Below are positions 42,501-54,700 of a DNA stretch of 64,000 nucleotides, piece after piece; within the stretch, counting starts at the first letter, position 1, and the number at the start of each line of letters is the position of its first letter. A program made the position numbers and the translations under genes. Origin of the DNA: Aculops lycopersici. Taxonomy: Eukaryota > Arthropoda > Arachnida > Trombidiformes > Eriophyidae. The notes below the pieces were generated by a model that had not been told where the DNA came from, searched no databases, and worked only from the letters and a program-made list of their open reading frames with translations. The DNA is taken from assembly GCA_015350385.1 (NCBI GenBank), contig WNKI01000005.1, positions 572,266 through 636,265 on the forward strand, in the 5' to 3' direction.

Positions 42501-44750
42501 AGTTGCCTCACTTTGCTCCTCCTTGGTATCACAACAGCCCGCTGCTCCTAAAGCCAGACCCCGAGCTGAACCTCGAGCCTCGCTCTTGTCGCCCATTTCC
42601 GGCGACGACTTGCGCCGGTTCTTTGTCGTGTGGTTGGCCAGCTCGGACCTCTGCTCTGTCATTTGGTTTGTTGATTTGAATTGTTGTGCGCTCCTCTTGT
42701 TGAGATCCTGGTCCTTGCCAGCTTCTAGTCGCTGCTGTCGTTGTCGTCGATGTTGCCGTTGTCCCTTTGGCTCCAGCTCCAACTCTAACTCACCATTGTT
42801 GTCCTTGTCAACGACGTCCGCGTCCACGTCCGCGTTAGCGTCGCGATCAAACTTATCATCATTGTACAGAAGTTGCGAGTTTCTCCTCTTCTCCAAAGTA
42901 TCATTATGACTGACAACACTTGTCCCAGTCAAACTCTGACTTGGGCCCCGACTCTCGACCACTTGTCGAGCGCTCGGAATCACGCTGGTTGTCGTTGTCG
43001 TGGTGGTGGTTGTCGTCGCCGTTGGGTCAATACACCCGGCAGCCGCCCACTCTCTTGACGGGCCACTTTTGTCGGGACACTTTTTGGCGCAACCAAGTGC
43101 CAATCGGTCGCGTTGAATCAGAGCCCGAATTAGGTCGTTTGTGGGCGTTGGTCCCTCGTCGCGATCGGCACACTGGCTTGCGTCTAGATTCTCATAGTCA
43201 TCCTCAGCTTCTTCTTCTTCTTCTCCCCCCTCTCCCTCTCGTTGTTGGTCACTCGCTATCGTTTTCATTGCCTTCGTTTGCTGCTGCCGCTGTGTATCGT
43301 TTGAGTCAATTTGGCAAACCCCATAGCCGCCGCCGCTTCTGTTAGCACTGACCACTTCATGCTTTTCACTTGTCGTCGTTTGCTCATACTGCCGCCGCTG
43401 CTGCTGCCCGTTAGCCACAAGCTCGCCGCCGATGATCAAGCGCTTAGAAACCGGCGCCCGATTTGTCATACAGCCGCTAGCGAGTTGCTCGCCGGAGTCC
43501 GAGCTCTGAAAGTCGCTAGGTCCCCTTGAATCTCGGCGGCTGCTATCGCGCTTCCGGTTGCAATCAGTCACCCAGTTTGTCGCTTCTTTGCTAGCAGTGG
43601 CGACCAGCTGCCGTTGCTGCTGTTGGCTTATGGTGGTTCCGCTTCCATCGATTCCACTTGATTCCTTATCGTCGTAGTCACTAAGGCTGTAATTTGTGCT
43701 GCTGTCGTCGTCGTCGTCGTTGATGTTGTTGTTGTTGTTGTTGTTGTTGTTAGTGGTGTTGTCTATTCGCCGCTGGCCGCTCCGCTGCTTCTGCTGCGAT
43801 CTCAACTGACCACTTGGATCCGTAGCAACCATCGCAAGCCGGTCGAGTTCCTTCTCGTTGAGTGTGTTGCGCGCAAATGTCGCCGACTTGAGCAACATTT
43901 TTGATTTTCTATTATTGAACTTTTGTTGTTGTTGTTGTTGTTGTTGTTGGTGGTGGTGGTGTTGGTGGTGTTGGTGTTGGTGTTGTTGTTGTTGGTGGTG
44001 GTGGTGTTGGTGGTGTTGGTGTTGGTGTTGCTGTCGTTGTTGTCCCAATTGTCGCCCGGCTGCTTCCCGTTCCAATTGGCGCTTTTGTCTCAATTGGAGG
44101 CGCATTAGTTTCGTTTGCGCACTTTCAACGAGTTGCCGCAGCGGATCGAGTTCATCGCAGTCGTCGTCGTCGTAGTCGTCTTGTTGGTCGGTGCATTGGT
44201 CGCTACAGTCCAAGTGGTTGGAGTCCAGTGTTTGCACGCTGGTATCGAAATCGATGCTCATTTTGTTGTTGCTGGCGGCCTCGCTGCGTAACTGTAAATG
44301 CTGCTGCCTCTGATGTTGTACAATCCTTTCATCAACTCCCATTGAGTTGTTGGCAGCGAAAGTGCCGCTGCCGTTGCCAATAAACTTGTCGCCTCCTATC
44401 CCAATCGTCAATCCATTGCTCTCTCTTGTTGAGTTTAAGCCAGAGCTCGAATTTGCAGTTTTGCTCACTTCCCCCGAATCGAATGCCGTCCCCTGCGGGT
44501 GGTCAGCATTAGAAGCAGTGGCAATGGGAGCAGTTGTGATGGAAGCATCAGCCAGAGTTTCGCCACTGGCCCCGCCTTTGCTGGTATTACGCAACGATGA
44601 AGATAATCGCTGATCGCGCAACTCGTCGTTGCTCCTCCCCTCTACTGTTTTGTGTTGTCCTTTCGTTTGTTGTCCTCCTCCTTGTCGACCGCACAAACCA
44701 CCAGCAACATCAATGAATGAACCACTACTACCTCCACTAACATCGTCATA

Positions 44751-44814
<64 letters not shown>

Positions 44815-45134
44815 TCGTGGTGCTGGTGGTCGACGTCGTTGTTAATGGCCGCAATACGTAGCATCTCACGCTGCCGGCTTGTCTCACGGCCATTCATATT
44901 GCTCACTCCACTTGTGTTGTTATAGATGTTATTGTTTTGTCCCTCGACCCGACCGCCAGCCGACATCTTGCTTGTAACTTCCTGTGCCTGGTGCTCGTAT
45001 CTCATCTTCGAGGTTAACTGGCAGTCGCTGACACTGCAAGCGGAGGAAGCAGCAACAGAAGCGGCGATGCCAAGACCTGAACTCAGCGCTTCCGGTTCGA
45101 GCGCATCAGTGATATTTATCTTTGGCTCGCTCAT
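30541..45134 (-). CDS. Giant Ras-family GTPase with ~1,470-residue N-terminal extension
   Basis: Two exons (45134-40553 and 31178-30541; 1,739 residues) joined by a 9,374-base intron. Donor G/GTGAGT and acceptor ATTAG/GA restore DTSGTYQFPAMRRL. The G domain starts near residue 1471: P-loop GTSGSGKT, switch I TVEDTY, DTSG, NKCD and ASA. Switch II resembles Dexras/Rhes and Di-Ras proteins (DTSG, FPAMRRL, GDAFVLVYSVDDPQSFDDL). The Gln61 position is Thr, suggesting slow GTP hydrolysis. About 80 Ser/Asn-rich residues interrupt the G domain before PIVIVANKCDL. There is no CAAX box (ends RFVQG). The N-terminal region is mostly disordered, with long runs of Q, H, N, D, S. The start is the ATG giving MSEPKINITDALEPE; the frame extends upstream only without ATG. 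Exact subfamily uncertain. Confidence 0.87.
31179..40552 (-). other. 9.4 kb intron of the Ras-like gene
   Basis: No gene recognised within it on either strand; many short ORFs are present but none shows family features or low stop density beyond chance. It includes a CA repeat (about 32330-32349), a CT run (31528-31546), two AGCT-rich near-palindromes (37748-37776 and 39934-39958), and composition similar to the flanking intergenic DNA. Confidence 0.7.
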
Positions 45135-47563
45135 GGCTTGCCACTTGCTCGCCAATCCTTTTCACTTAACCACCGCGTACTATTTTTCTTCTTCCCAACG
45201 CCAACTAATCTACTTCTTCCTTTCTCTCGCAGCGTTTACTCGTCCATCAACAGTAACAACAACAATCGCTCAACTTACTCTCTTTTTCACGCTGCTCTTT
45301 CTAGGCACACAAGTTTACTTTGGCTCTCGTCGCTTGGCTAATCTTTCTACCTTTTAGTCCAACTTGCCTCGTGCTCTTCACCTTGAATCTTTGTCTGCTC
45401 TGTTTTCTTCGCTTTTACTTTGGCCTCTCTCGACTGGCAAGCATCCAATCGTTTGTCTGCTTCGACTCTTACTCTTGCTCTGGCTCTCGAGACCTGTTTT
45501 GGCTTTGCGCGCATCAATTATATTCGTCATCTTATTTCCGGGCTGCTGCTTGGTCGGTTATTTGAGTGCCAACCCGCTAATATGCATCAGCCGGCAACTC
45601 GCTTCCAATTTCTTTCTCATTGGCGGGGATCCTCACTCCACTGCAACTCAATGTGAACTAAAGCGAACTGCTCATCGCAACAACAACAAACACTTCTCCA
45701 GCTGGCGGCCACTCGGGATTCATGGCGACAACAACACGAGCAAAAAACAAACTCTGGGTCTATGGGCCAAAGTTTTGTGACTGGCGCGCAGGCGCACTGC
45801 AAAGCGGCCACCTGCCAACTGGTCAATTGGTAGCGGCTGCAGTGGCAAACTCCATCGGGGCAAGCCAGTGTATTGCCATTATGAAGTTCAACTAAACCAA
45901 ACTGAACTTGGCGACGCGACGGGACGGGAAACTCGGGCGCACAGTTAGCGCGTTCATTTGGCTGCGTTTGCTTTGAAGCCAGAAGCAGAAGCAGAAGCAG
46001 AAGTGGAACTGGAACTGGCAAGACCACCGACTGTGCGCATAGGGGCGCTGCGTGGCGTTCGAGGCAAAAACTTTCGGCTCTTTGGGTTTAGGACGCTGTG
46101 TGTTTGGATTCCTCTTTGAACTCTTCACTACCACAAGCCATTAAGCTACTACGTCGTTTCTATTGTCGCCGCCGCCACCGCCGTCGCTTGAAGCAGCAGC
46201 AACAATAACAACCGACGACGACGATAACAACGACAGCTAGAAGCACTCACAACGAGCCAACTTTGGAGGGGGATTTAAATTAAACAATATGTTCATCGAT
46301 CCAGTGACCTCCTCTCCTCTTCATTTCATTCTGGTGGGTTTAGGTTGCGATGCTAGCTAAAAAGTAGATCTTTGTTGCGCAAAGTGGAGCAGACGTCTAG
46401 TTCAAAGAGTGGATTCAAAAAAGAAGGAAAAGAAGAAGAAGACGTCGTTGAGAGGAATTAAGTCATTTGAATTGGTATTTGAAAGTGGTTGCTGCGATGG
46501 CGACTCAAATGGCCAAAGTGTTGCGCAAATTCATTGCTCACAGTCGCCCCTTTTTCCTCAACTGGACCACAGCTCATCTTGAACCAGCTCAGCTCTCGTC
46601 CTGGACTGTGACACTTGCCAGCTCACTCGGCTGGCTACAACCACAAGCCAAACTGGCGGTCCATTGTGTTCATTCTCCCCCAGGAAGCCACCGGAGCTAG
46701 TGGGCATCTCATCCAAACTCATCTCATTGCGACTCGACTCGACTTGACTCTACTCTACTTCACTCCACCAAACTTCAGTCGCTCACTGCCGGCAAACTTT
46801 AAACTTTTCCACTCAGAGGTTATTGCCCCACCAGTAGCACCAAGATGCAGTGGTGATGTGCGAGCATTTAAACTTTCAGTCTCATAAAACTGAGAGAAAG
46901 TTGGCAATAGATTTTAGATCTCACATGAGAATAGAGGAGAAGAGAGAGTCCGTTCAAATTTGACGTGCGCCTAGCTGGCAGTTGCTCACAAGCAAGTGAT
47001 AAGCAAGTGCCAAGACTGACCGGAAGTATCATGTGCGAGTTCATCGTGTCTCATCTGGCTGCCGCTCAATCATTCGCACACTGGAGCTGGAGATTATATG
47101 CGAAACTTTCGGCGGGGCCAACAATGAGAGTTCAAGTCATTCGAAGATAGTGAACTCTCTATTCTAAAGACGGAGTTCAAAAGGAAGGAGGTGTAAATGA
47201 AGAGTTCAAAGAGCCGCTATCAGTCTTTGGTCTTGAGACGAGTAAACCGACGATCAAACTCGGCAATAGTCATTAATATATTTATTAGTTTTGTTATCAT
47301 CATTACCACTATCATTGTGAGCCAACTTTAAAGAAGATCTTAGGCCCAGAGGTTAGTTTCTCTCATCAAAGTGAGCAGTAAATATACACACAATTGACCG
47401 AAGATTTCCTTGCCCCCTGATAAAATTTCACCATTGATAACACTTTTCATCAAACCATTCCAAAGTTGTATTACGAAAAGCGTTAATCTAATCTAATCTA
47501 GCCCAATTCAACGCGCGCATTACAACTCCCTCTCTTCGGGCAAAATTTATGCGTATTATGTGT
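45135..47563. other. Intergenic region upstream of the Ras-like gene
   Basis: 2.4 kb expected to hold the Ras-like gene's promoter and 5' UTR. No coding region is supported; the ORFs here are low-complexity or AT/CT-rich and do not resemble proteins. Confidence 0.55.
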
Positions 47564-48565
47564 TCAAAAATATGACATCCTCCTGAAGGGATCTCTGTGG
47601 CTGTTTACACGATAGTTGGTTGGATACAGATCCGGCACCAATTCAGCCCAATCGGCGTTCTTCAATTGATAACGTTGCGGGTCCCTACTGGGTCCATCGA
47701 TTATTTGAACTGGAATAGACATTCGATTCGAATTTTCCCTCTGATTTGGCTGCTCTTGGTTCCGCCGCCTGTCGTCGTATGTTTGGCTTTCACTTTGGAC
47801 CCCTAATCTGACGGCATACTCGTTCATCTTCTGCCTCACCTCGCGCTCCTTCTCTTGCAATCGCCCATTTTTAGACTCCAATTGCAGCATCTCAGCCTTA
47901 AGCTTCTGCATTTCATTCTCAAGTTTCTCAATTTGCTCGATTTTTGCTCGCAGATCGTTCTTGAGTTGCCCGCTCTTCATGGATTCTCTCTTCAAATTTT
48001 CCTCAAATCTGGCCGCTTGTTGCTCCTTGGCTAGTCTCATTTCTGCCACTTGTTTCTTCAGCTCCTCCAATTGATTAGTCAATCCAACAGTTTTACTCTT
48101 GCACTGTTCATTCTCCTTCACTAGCTTGTCGTTTTTATCCATTATCTGCTCGATGCTGTCGACCAAATTATTATTACCCTTTGCCGATTCGCCCACTTCC
48201 GGCTCAACCTCGCCCTTGACCACTCTCAAACATTGGCTCAGATGGGAGCTCAGAGCCGGGGACCGGCCTTTCATTGATTCCACGGCCTTTTCTAAGAGCC
48301 CAAAGTCCAGCTCAATCTTTGTCAGTGTGACGTCATACCCGGCGGCTAACCCATCTTTGCCCTGGTAGAGATCGCAGATTCCCAGGCAAAGTTGTCTGCA
48401 TTGCTCTTTTTTCTCCAGATTACGTAACTTGAAGCGCAACTTGGAAACGGCAAGTAGGTCTAGTTGTTGGTCGCTATTTTCAGCTGCCACATTTGATATC
48501 ACAACCAACGATAGGATTAGTATGCTTTGCTTTAGTGCTGGGCAACTTTGTAGCTTGGCCCACAT
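47564..48565 (-). CDS. Secreted coiled-coil protein, family member A
   Basis: 333 residues, one exon. Signal peptide at 1-28 (LILSLVVISNVAA). Then a signature shared with the other members here: LDLLAVSKLRFKLRNLEKKE, C56-x3-C60-x-G (QCRQLCLG), a helix DFGLLEKAVESM and a further Cys112 (LSQCL). Residues 135-255 form a long coiled coil (for example VKENEQCKSKTVGLTNQLEE). The C-terminal 80 residues are polar with Pro and Asn. Not recognised in any known family. The same signature occurs at 50239-51726, 59615-61873 and in a decayed copy at 49161-50042, all on the minus strand. Confidence 0.85.
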   Translation of the reverse strand: MWAKLQSCPALKQSILILSLVVISNVAAENSDQQLDLLAVSKLRFKLRNLEKKEQCRQLCLGICDLYQGKDGLAAGYDVTLTKIELDFGLLEKAVESMKGRSPALSSHLSQCLRVVKGEVEPEVGESAKGNNNLVDSIEQIMDKNDKLVKENEQCKSKTVGLTNQLEELKKQVAEMRLAKEQQAARFEENLKRESMKSGQLKNDLRAKIEQIEKLENEMQKLKAEMLQLESKNGRLQEKEREVRQKMNEYAVRLGVQSESQTYDDRRRNQEQPNQRENSNRMSIPVQIIDGPSRDPQRYQLKNADWAELVPDLYPTNYRVNSHRDPFRRMSYF

Positions 48566-49160
48566 CTTGAATCCTAGGTAGGTGTTGAAATCAGTGCCCT
48601 TGGATTTAATATGATTGTATTTTACAGCAATTTTGGAATCAGAGATAGAGAAAAACTTTGTCTGATTTCTTCTGTTCGAAAGAGAAAAAGCTTAGAGGGA
48701 GAAAGGGGGGAGGGGAAAGTCGAGTTGGTCAGATGCTAAATATAACACCCCAGGCAAACAACTTGTTTTGTTTAGAATAATGGAACTAATCTTTGAGGCG
48801 TCATTTGAACTGGCACCGAATGAAAGTGCAAATGCAGCTCGGAATTTAAGCATTAGTGATGCGTGTCTGTATATCTATCTATCTATCTACGCTGTGCTTT
48901 GTATTGACGGTCGTGGAATTGAGCAATTGACTCGGATGCTCTGTTGTTAAGAAGTAAACTTTTCTCGACTCTATCTCTGGAGACTTGAGCAAAATTGAGC
49001 AAATGTCTCAATGCGCAACTTTGCAACCCAATCAACCGAAAATGTGATTCATCCTCTAGCTTGCCAGCCATTTTCCAGCTATCTCTTGGTTATGGCTGCA
49101 GATTGCTGACCGATCGCTAGAGTTGTGGACCCAGTAAAGGGTCGCTGGCCGCTGGTGCGA
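48566..49160. other. Intergenic region
   Basis: Upstream region of member A. A short CTAT repeat (48870-48890) is present. No gene seen. Confidence 0.5.
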
Positions 49161-50042
49161 TCAAAGTTTGGGCAACTTGCACTGGCTGCCCAGCACCATT
49201 GTGAGGATTAGCTGCCACGGATTGTATTTGATGCTTGGAATCGTCGTGAATGGGACAGTAAACGTGATGGTCGTGGTCATGGTCATGGCCGTTTTCGTTT
49301 TAGCTTTTGTCTCAGTTTTTATTGCTCTTTTTGTTGTCCACTTTGTTGCCAGAGTCCTGGTCGCCATCTCGCTCGTGCGCATGCTGATGACCGTCATTAG
49401 CATGATGAGTCCCAGCTTCACTCTTTGCCTCGCCAGTCTCCGCTTTGTCCCCCTGACCTTGACGCAAGTCAGACAGCATGGCTTAGCGTCGTCCTAGCCA
49501 TTTACTTCCTGTTCAGCCTTGGGCGACTCGGTGGTCGTTGTGGTGGTCGTGGTTGTTAGAAAGGAACGTTGGTTTTCCCTTAAAATAAGCTCAATGCAAC
49601 CGACCAAATACTCGGCCAAGTTTGACTTTGAATTGGTAGACTTACTGCGCAAAACTTCCATAGCTTCAGCCAGCAAACCGAAGCCCAATCAAAACTCACT
49701 TGTATCCTCGGCAACAAACTTTTCCCCACTAAACGGCACGTGAATTCCTCGGCAAAAGCGATCGCATTGCGTCAACTCGGCAAGTTCACGTAAGCCAAAC
49801 CTCATCTGCGATATGCACACCACTGCACTAAACTCATCGGTCTCAGTCTCTGGCTCAGCAGCAAAACATTTTGTTATAGCAACGAGAGCTATAAAATCGA
49901 GGTAAGATTTCAACTCAAATTTTTGCCCAGAAGTTTGTCTTGTTTTATCAATATCTTGGCTGCTCAAATTGAAGACTGTATCTAGAAAGTATAAGTTTTG
50001 AGGCGCGTACAAAAAGTATAAGCGCGCCGCGAGCTCGTGCAC
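49161..50042 (-). pseudogene. Decayed copy of the secreted coiled-coil family
   Basis: The minus strand shows a hydrophobic leader (FIALVAITKCFAAEP) and the family signature (FSAVVCISQMRFGLRELAEL, then TQCDRFCRG). A TGA stop at 49691-49689 falls immediately before the conserved helix GFGLLAEAMEVLR and YLVGC, in the same frame. A second stop follows after a Thr run and KAEQEVNG. Beyond it, coding-like sequence continues only in other frames (a His/Asp-rich stretch near 49240-49420). No ATG lies just before the leader. No intron I tested removes the first stop in phase. A pseudogene is the best reading; stop-codon readthrough or an unseen splice form cannot be excluded. Confidence 0.65.
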
Positions 50043-50238
50043 ACAAACGGCAGGAAATGGGGCCCTAGGGATTTTTAAACATAAACTTTCACTGCAGATT
50101 CATCAGAACTGCGTCCACTAGTTAACAACGCTCATCAATAGTGTAAAGCTCCATGGTCACATGAAGTCAAATTATTCCTTTACTCCTCCTTCTTTTCTAC
50201 ACAATACACTAGGCATCACAATGGCTCCGGCATCATGT

Positions 50239-51726
50239 CTAAATGATTCTTGTTACTCGTTGGCCTGGTGCTGTCATCTTTTTCTCTTGCTCCATTTGGC
50301 GACTCAACTTAATAAAATTAACCTCGCACCTGGACAAATCTTTGTTGCATCCTTCGTACTTTTGCATCAGTTTCTTATACTCCTTGTAAGTGGCAGCTTT
50401 GTATGAATTTGTTGATCTCATATTGCAACTTTTCTCTCTCAGCTCCGAAGCGATAACCTGATCCTTGAGCTTTCTTTCCTCGTTTATTTTGGCAAGCTGA
50501 TCCAAGTCTCCAGCAGAATCGGCTACCTGTTTGATGCAACCTTTCAACTCAGTATCGCACTTGATTACTCGGGACTTTAAAACCTCGGCCTGGTATTCAG
50601 AATCCTCCAAAGAAACCCTTATTTTCTCTCTATCAAATTTGCAGTCAATTAGTTTGATCTCAAGTTCACTCACCTGTTGACTCGATTGCTGATGCCTACC
50701 ATTGGTCTCGTGCAATTGACTCCTCAACTCTGAAATCTCCCCCTTCAACTTGAATGTTTCCCCATTGCAGTCTGCAGAAACTTTGGGTGCACTAACTTGA
50801 CTCTTCGCCCCGGCAATGGCTGCCTCCAACTCTACCAATTGACCTCGAAGTTGAGCAACTCGACTCTCCGAGTTGGCCAGCGACTCCCGCAAAGTGGCCA
50901 CCATTTTGTCCCTCACCATTAACTCGTCGTCTCGTCCCTTGAGCGTAATTTGAGCCCTTCTCTCGCTCAACTCCAGTCTAGCCTGACACTCGTTGGTCTC
51001 TATCCTCTGACCCTGAAGCGCGCTCTTGAGACTCTCAACTTCTGCCGCCTCCTTGTGTGAAGTCTCCCTATTGGAGCCGGCGAGATGAGCTTGCAGTCTA
51101 ATGTTTTCCTCCCTCAATTTAATAAGCTCGTCGTTTACAAGGTCAAGTTCATCGGCCAATCTTGTCTCGTCGCCTCCCTCCTCTCTTTCCTTTTCCTGTT
51201 TTTGTTCATTCTTTCTCGACAAAACTGTGTTAGTTTGAGCGTTAGAGTCGGACAGTACATTCGAGGCCACAACCACGAGACACTCCTCCAGGTGGTCGGC
51301 TAGACTCTTGGCGCCAAGTGGCCATTGGCGCTGGCGTAGTACCTCGACCACTCGATTCAGTGTGGCAATATCAACGAGACTGGCTTCATTTTTATCCATT
51401 GTGTCACCTTTACATTTTCCTTTTCCATTGACTTTAGTTAGGTGGGTTTTTGTGGGGTCAGTGGCGGGAGTGGAAATTCCATTGGCCTCGTTGACGTGCT
51501 TCTCAAGCCCTATGCAAAAGCCACGGCATCTCTCGAGCAGAGGGAACTTCTTGTAAGTGTAGCGCAACTGAGAGATTGCAACAACGTCCAGCTTAAGTGT
51601 GCCGTCGTCTAGGAGGGAGTCTGGCGAGGAGTTTGCGCCGCCGACGAACAGATTTGCTGACGTTGGGGCCAGAAAGTCGGCGAGGCAAATTGTATGCAAG
51701 TTCATCGACAGCATTTTTTGCTCCAT
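50239..51726 (-). CDS. Secreted coiled-coil protein, family member B
   Basis: 495 residues, one exon. The N-terminus (MEQKMLSMNLHTICLADFLA) is a weak signal peptide. The family signature follows: LDVVAISQLRYTYKKFPLLE, C67-x3-C71-x-G (RCRGFCIG), a helix IATLNRVVEVLRQRQWPL and ADHLEECL. From about residue 190 to 490 it is almost wholly coiled coil with many Glu, Lys, Gln and Leu, plus regularly placed cysteines (NGRHQQSSQQ, CKFDREKIRVSL). No other domain. Member A lies downstream and the decayed copy lies between them, all in the same orientation, which indicates tandem duplication. Confidence 0.85.
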   Translation of the reverse strand: MEQKMLSMNLHTICLADFLAPTSANLFVGGANSSPDSLLDDGTLKLDVVAISQLRYTYKKFPLLERCRGFCIGLEKHVNEANGISTPATDPTKTHLTKVNGKGKCKGDTMDKNEASLVDIATLNRVVEVLRQRQWPLGAKSLADHLEECLVVVASNVLSDSNAQTNTVLSRKNEQKQEKEREEGGDETRLADELDLVNDELIKLREENIRLQAHLAGSNRETSHKEAAEVESLKSALQGQRIETNECQARLELSERRAQITLKGRDDELMVRDKMVATLRESLANSESRVAQLRGQLVELEAAIAGAKSQVSAPKVSADCNGETFKLKGEISELRSQLHETNGRHQQSSQQVSELEIKLIDCKFDREKIRVSLEDSEYQAEVLKSRVIKCDTELKGCIKQVADSAGDLDQLAKINEERKLKDQVIASELREKSCNMRSTNSYKAATYKEYKKLMQKYEGCNKDLSRCEVNFIKLSRQMEQEKKMTAPGQRVTRII

Positions 51727-54700
51727 TTATTCGTATTCTTTTATTTGCTACCTAACATCCTAACATTGATTAGAAATACCTGAAGCGAAATGAGCAGTAA
51801 AAGAGTTTGCTCAACTCTTTTGATCAGTGACAGGAGGGGACGCGAAAGCACACTGGCTAGAGCAGATTGATGAAGGGTACAGGTGAACGTATGAGTAGAC
51901 AAGCAAAGGGTGAGTGCAAATCACGTGGTCGTGTGTGCAAGTGCAAGTGTCTTTGTCTAGACGAGAAGTTGGATTTTCAGGTTTGAGCGCAAAACTTTCC
52001 ACATACTTGAGGGAGGAGTGGTGGGGTATTTTTAGCGACATTGTCTACACTTCGAATTAGTGCTTGCCTTTACAAATTAACTCTTTGCTGCTTTAGAGGT
52101 TGCCGTTCGATGGTTCTGATGAAATAATGTGCGCCTGATAAAATAATATGTGCGTCGATGTCTGCTAAATCGAATTCTGAGGCCCAAATCAAGACCTCAC
52201 TAGTCGGAAAACGCTCCGAGTCGGATGACGTTAGCACTGCTGAACGATAATTTTCCCGACTTGCAGCGCTAGATGGTCGGAAGGGGAGGGGTCCAGGGGA
52301 TCTAGGAACGCAGAAGATACGAGAATTCAATTACTTCCGCGCAGATGCGCACCCTCCATCGGGTCGTTGGGGTTCAGGGTTCCGAATATTTGCTCGGGCT
52401 TGTCTTGATCCCTAGTATCACTTCTAGGGCCACAACTTTGTAACTTGTTGGAGATCTTTGCGTCCAGTTTTACTTGTTGTGTTTGAGGTAGTTGAGTCTA
52501 CTCAGTTTTTGCACAAGTTTTTACCTGAACACAACTTCCCGATAAATAGTCTCCGGAGTTGGAGTTTTTTCAAGTCTAATTGAATCTCGATAAAGGAATT
52601 TCCAAGATGTTCAAAATGAGCACCTTACCTTCCCAGTACCTCAAAATAAAATACCTTCAATTGGAGTAGTTATCATGGCAATTGACTGTTTTTCACACTA
52701 GCAAATCTAAATTTTCTTTGATCCCCGCAATCGATTCGCCCAATAAAAAAACTTGTCCAATTCCTCAGGACTTCCGGGTGGAGCTAGCAAGTTGGGCGAG
52801 CCGCTAAGCGATGAGTGTGTACGAAGGGCGGTGGCAACGACGAAGGTGGCAGCCCAACAAAGGGGTACTCCTTGCACTATCCCCCGTCATTTGATGTTGT
52901 TCGAGTCCGAAAAGCCAACGCTTGGCCTAACGACCAGCTAGACAGTAATGCGACCCGTAGTTAGTTGGCCTCTTGGTTCCAGCTCGCGAGCTGGTTACGT
53001 AACTCGAGTCTAGATAAAAAGCCGGCCGCCCGTTATGATCTTCGAGCTCATAACTCTGGCCGCTCCCTACGTATGAAGCGGTTCATTTTCAAGGTCGAAA
53101 TCGGCTCCTTGCAAGTCTCTGTTGGCTATCTCCTGAATCGAACTCCTGATTCTCCAGCTTCCACTTCTTGTTTGCTCATCATTGTTGCCATTTAACTTGT
53201 GCTCCTTCGAAACAGCAAGCTCGCTGGGCGTCGTCAAAGTTAAGGCTCAAAACCGGAGCACTGGCTTGTGTAGTGTTCAGCGACTTGGTGCAAAGCCTGC
53301 GCCAATTTTATGATGATCCTTTTGACTGACTTTGGTGTTAACGCTGCCATAACATTGCGCTTTGCCGGCTTTGTCTGTTTTGGGGGATAAGTGAGTTGGG
53401 CTGTGATATGTCACAACGGCAACGACGACAACGTTGACGACAACATCAGTCTCGACGATCGCAACAACAACTGCTGCCACGACAACTTCTCCTTCCGCGA
53501 GCTAGCTAACCAAGGCAACCCCGCGCTCGAGGCGCAGAGATTTGTCGCTTCGCTTGGCATCAACAATGAGGCGCGCGGGCCGGAGTTTGGGGCCACCTCT
53601 GCTTTAACGGCCATTGAAAATTACAATGGCTTCCTCACTGAGCACAAATATCACCGACGGCCGGCTGGTTAACTGATTGGTTCGTTGGTTTGTTTGTGGC
53701 TCACTCCTGCACCCAATTGGTGAGCAGTCGAGAGCTCGAGTGCGCGACAAATTTAATCAGACACTCGAAGTTTGGACGGCCAGCTCGCCAATCGGCTGAC
53801 TGGTCAAGTTTAATAAACTCACTCTCGCTCCTTCAAGCCCAAACTGCAGCTGAAGTAAAGTAAACTAAACTGAAGCAAGCCAAACAAAGAACGAGTCAAC
53901 GTTGAACCACGTGACGATTATCGCGCCCAGTAGCCCATTGGCAGGTAGAGGTTGTGCAAACCTCTACCGATCCTCACGGTCAGCGCGGCCTCTTCTCACT
54001 TCAAACTGCACTCCAGCTGGCTAACAAGGTAATCGAGGGTTGGCCGTCGATTTGGAGAGAGGGGAAAACAAAAAACACTCACACCTGTACCTGTACTTGG
54101 GTAGTGTGGAGTGGTTGAGCGGGAAGTTACTGAAGTGAGTGAGCGAGGGGGAGAGAGCTAAACAATCGAAGTATTGGCAATGGACGAAATGATGACGCAT
54201 TCCGCTGGGAGCCAGGCCACGACCAAGACAAAAACAAATCCATTTCCGGCGCCTACTGCAAGCAGCGTTGCGCTTTTTTCCTCCTCCACGAGCTGGTTCC
54301 ACTATTTCCCGAGGGAAATTGACATTTTTTTCTTCTCTCTCACCAAGTTACTTTCGCTGAGAATCAAGGACAAACCCGATTAGCATCGCTTCGTTTCTAC
54401 CGAGTCTCTCGCTTGAGACAACTTGTTTGTCTCTCTCCAACTCTTCTTTGTCCTTCAATTTCCATTCCGCCCGCCAGTGCGGTTAGTTGGGTCGGTCGCG
54501 AATAATATGAGCTGGCTCGTGGCAAATTAGTTGTATCCCATCAAAGAGGTTCGTTGGAACTAAGAGCTCACGAGCCAACGAGCCGCTCTGACTGTCTCGT
54601 TTAACCCTGAACCGGGAACCAGCGCGAAACAAACTCGGACACGTAATCAACTAACAGCGCTGCAAGATAGATAGAACACCGCGAGGAAACTGCTTCTGTT

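Noticed and set aside
43858..44175. Cys/Trp- and Leu/Val-rich frames opposite the Gln/His runs of the Ras-like protein
   Set aside because: Antisense reading of CAG/CAC repeats, not proteins.
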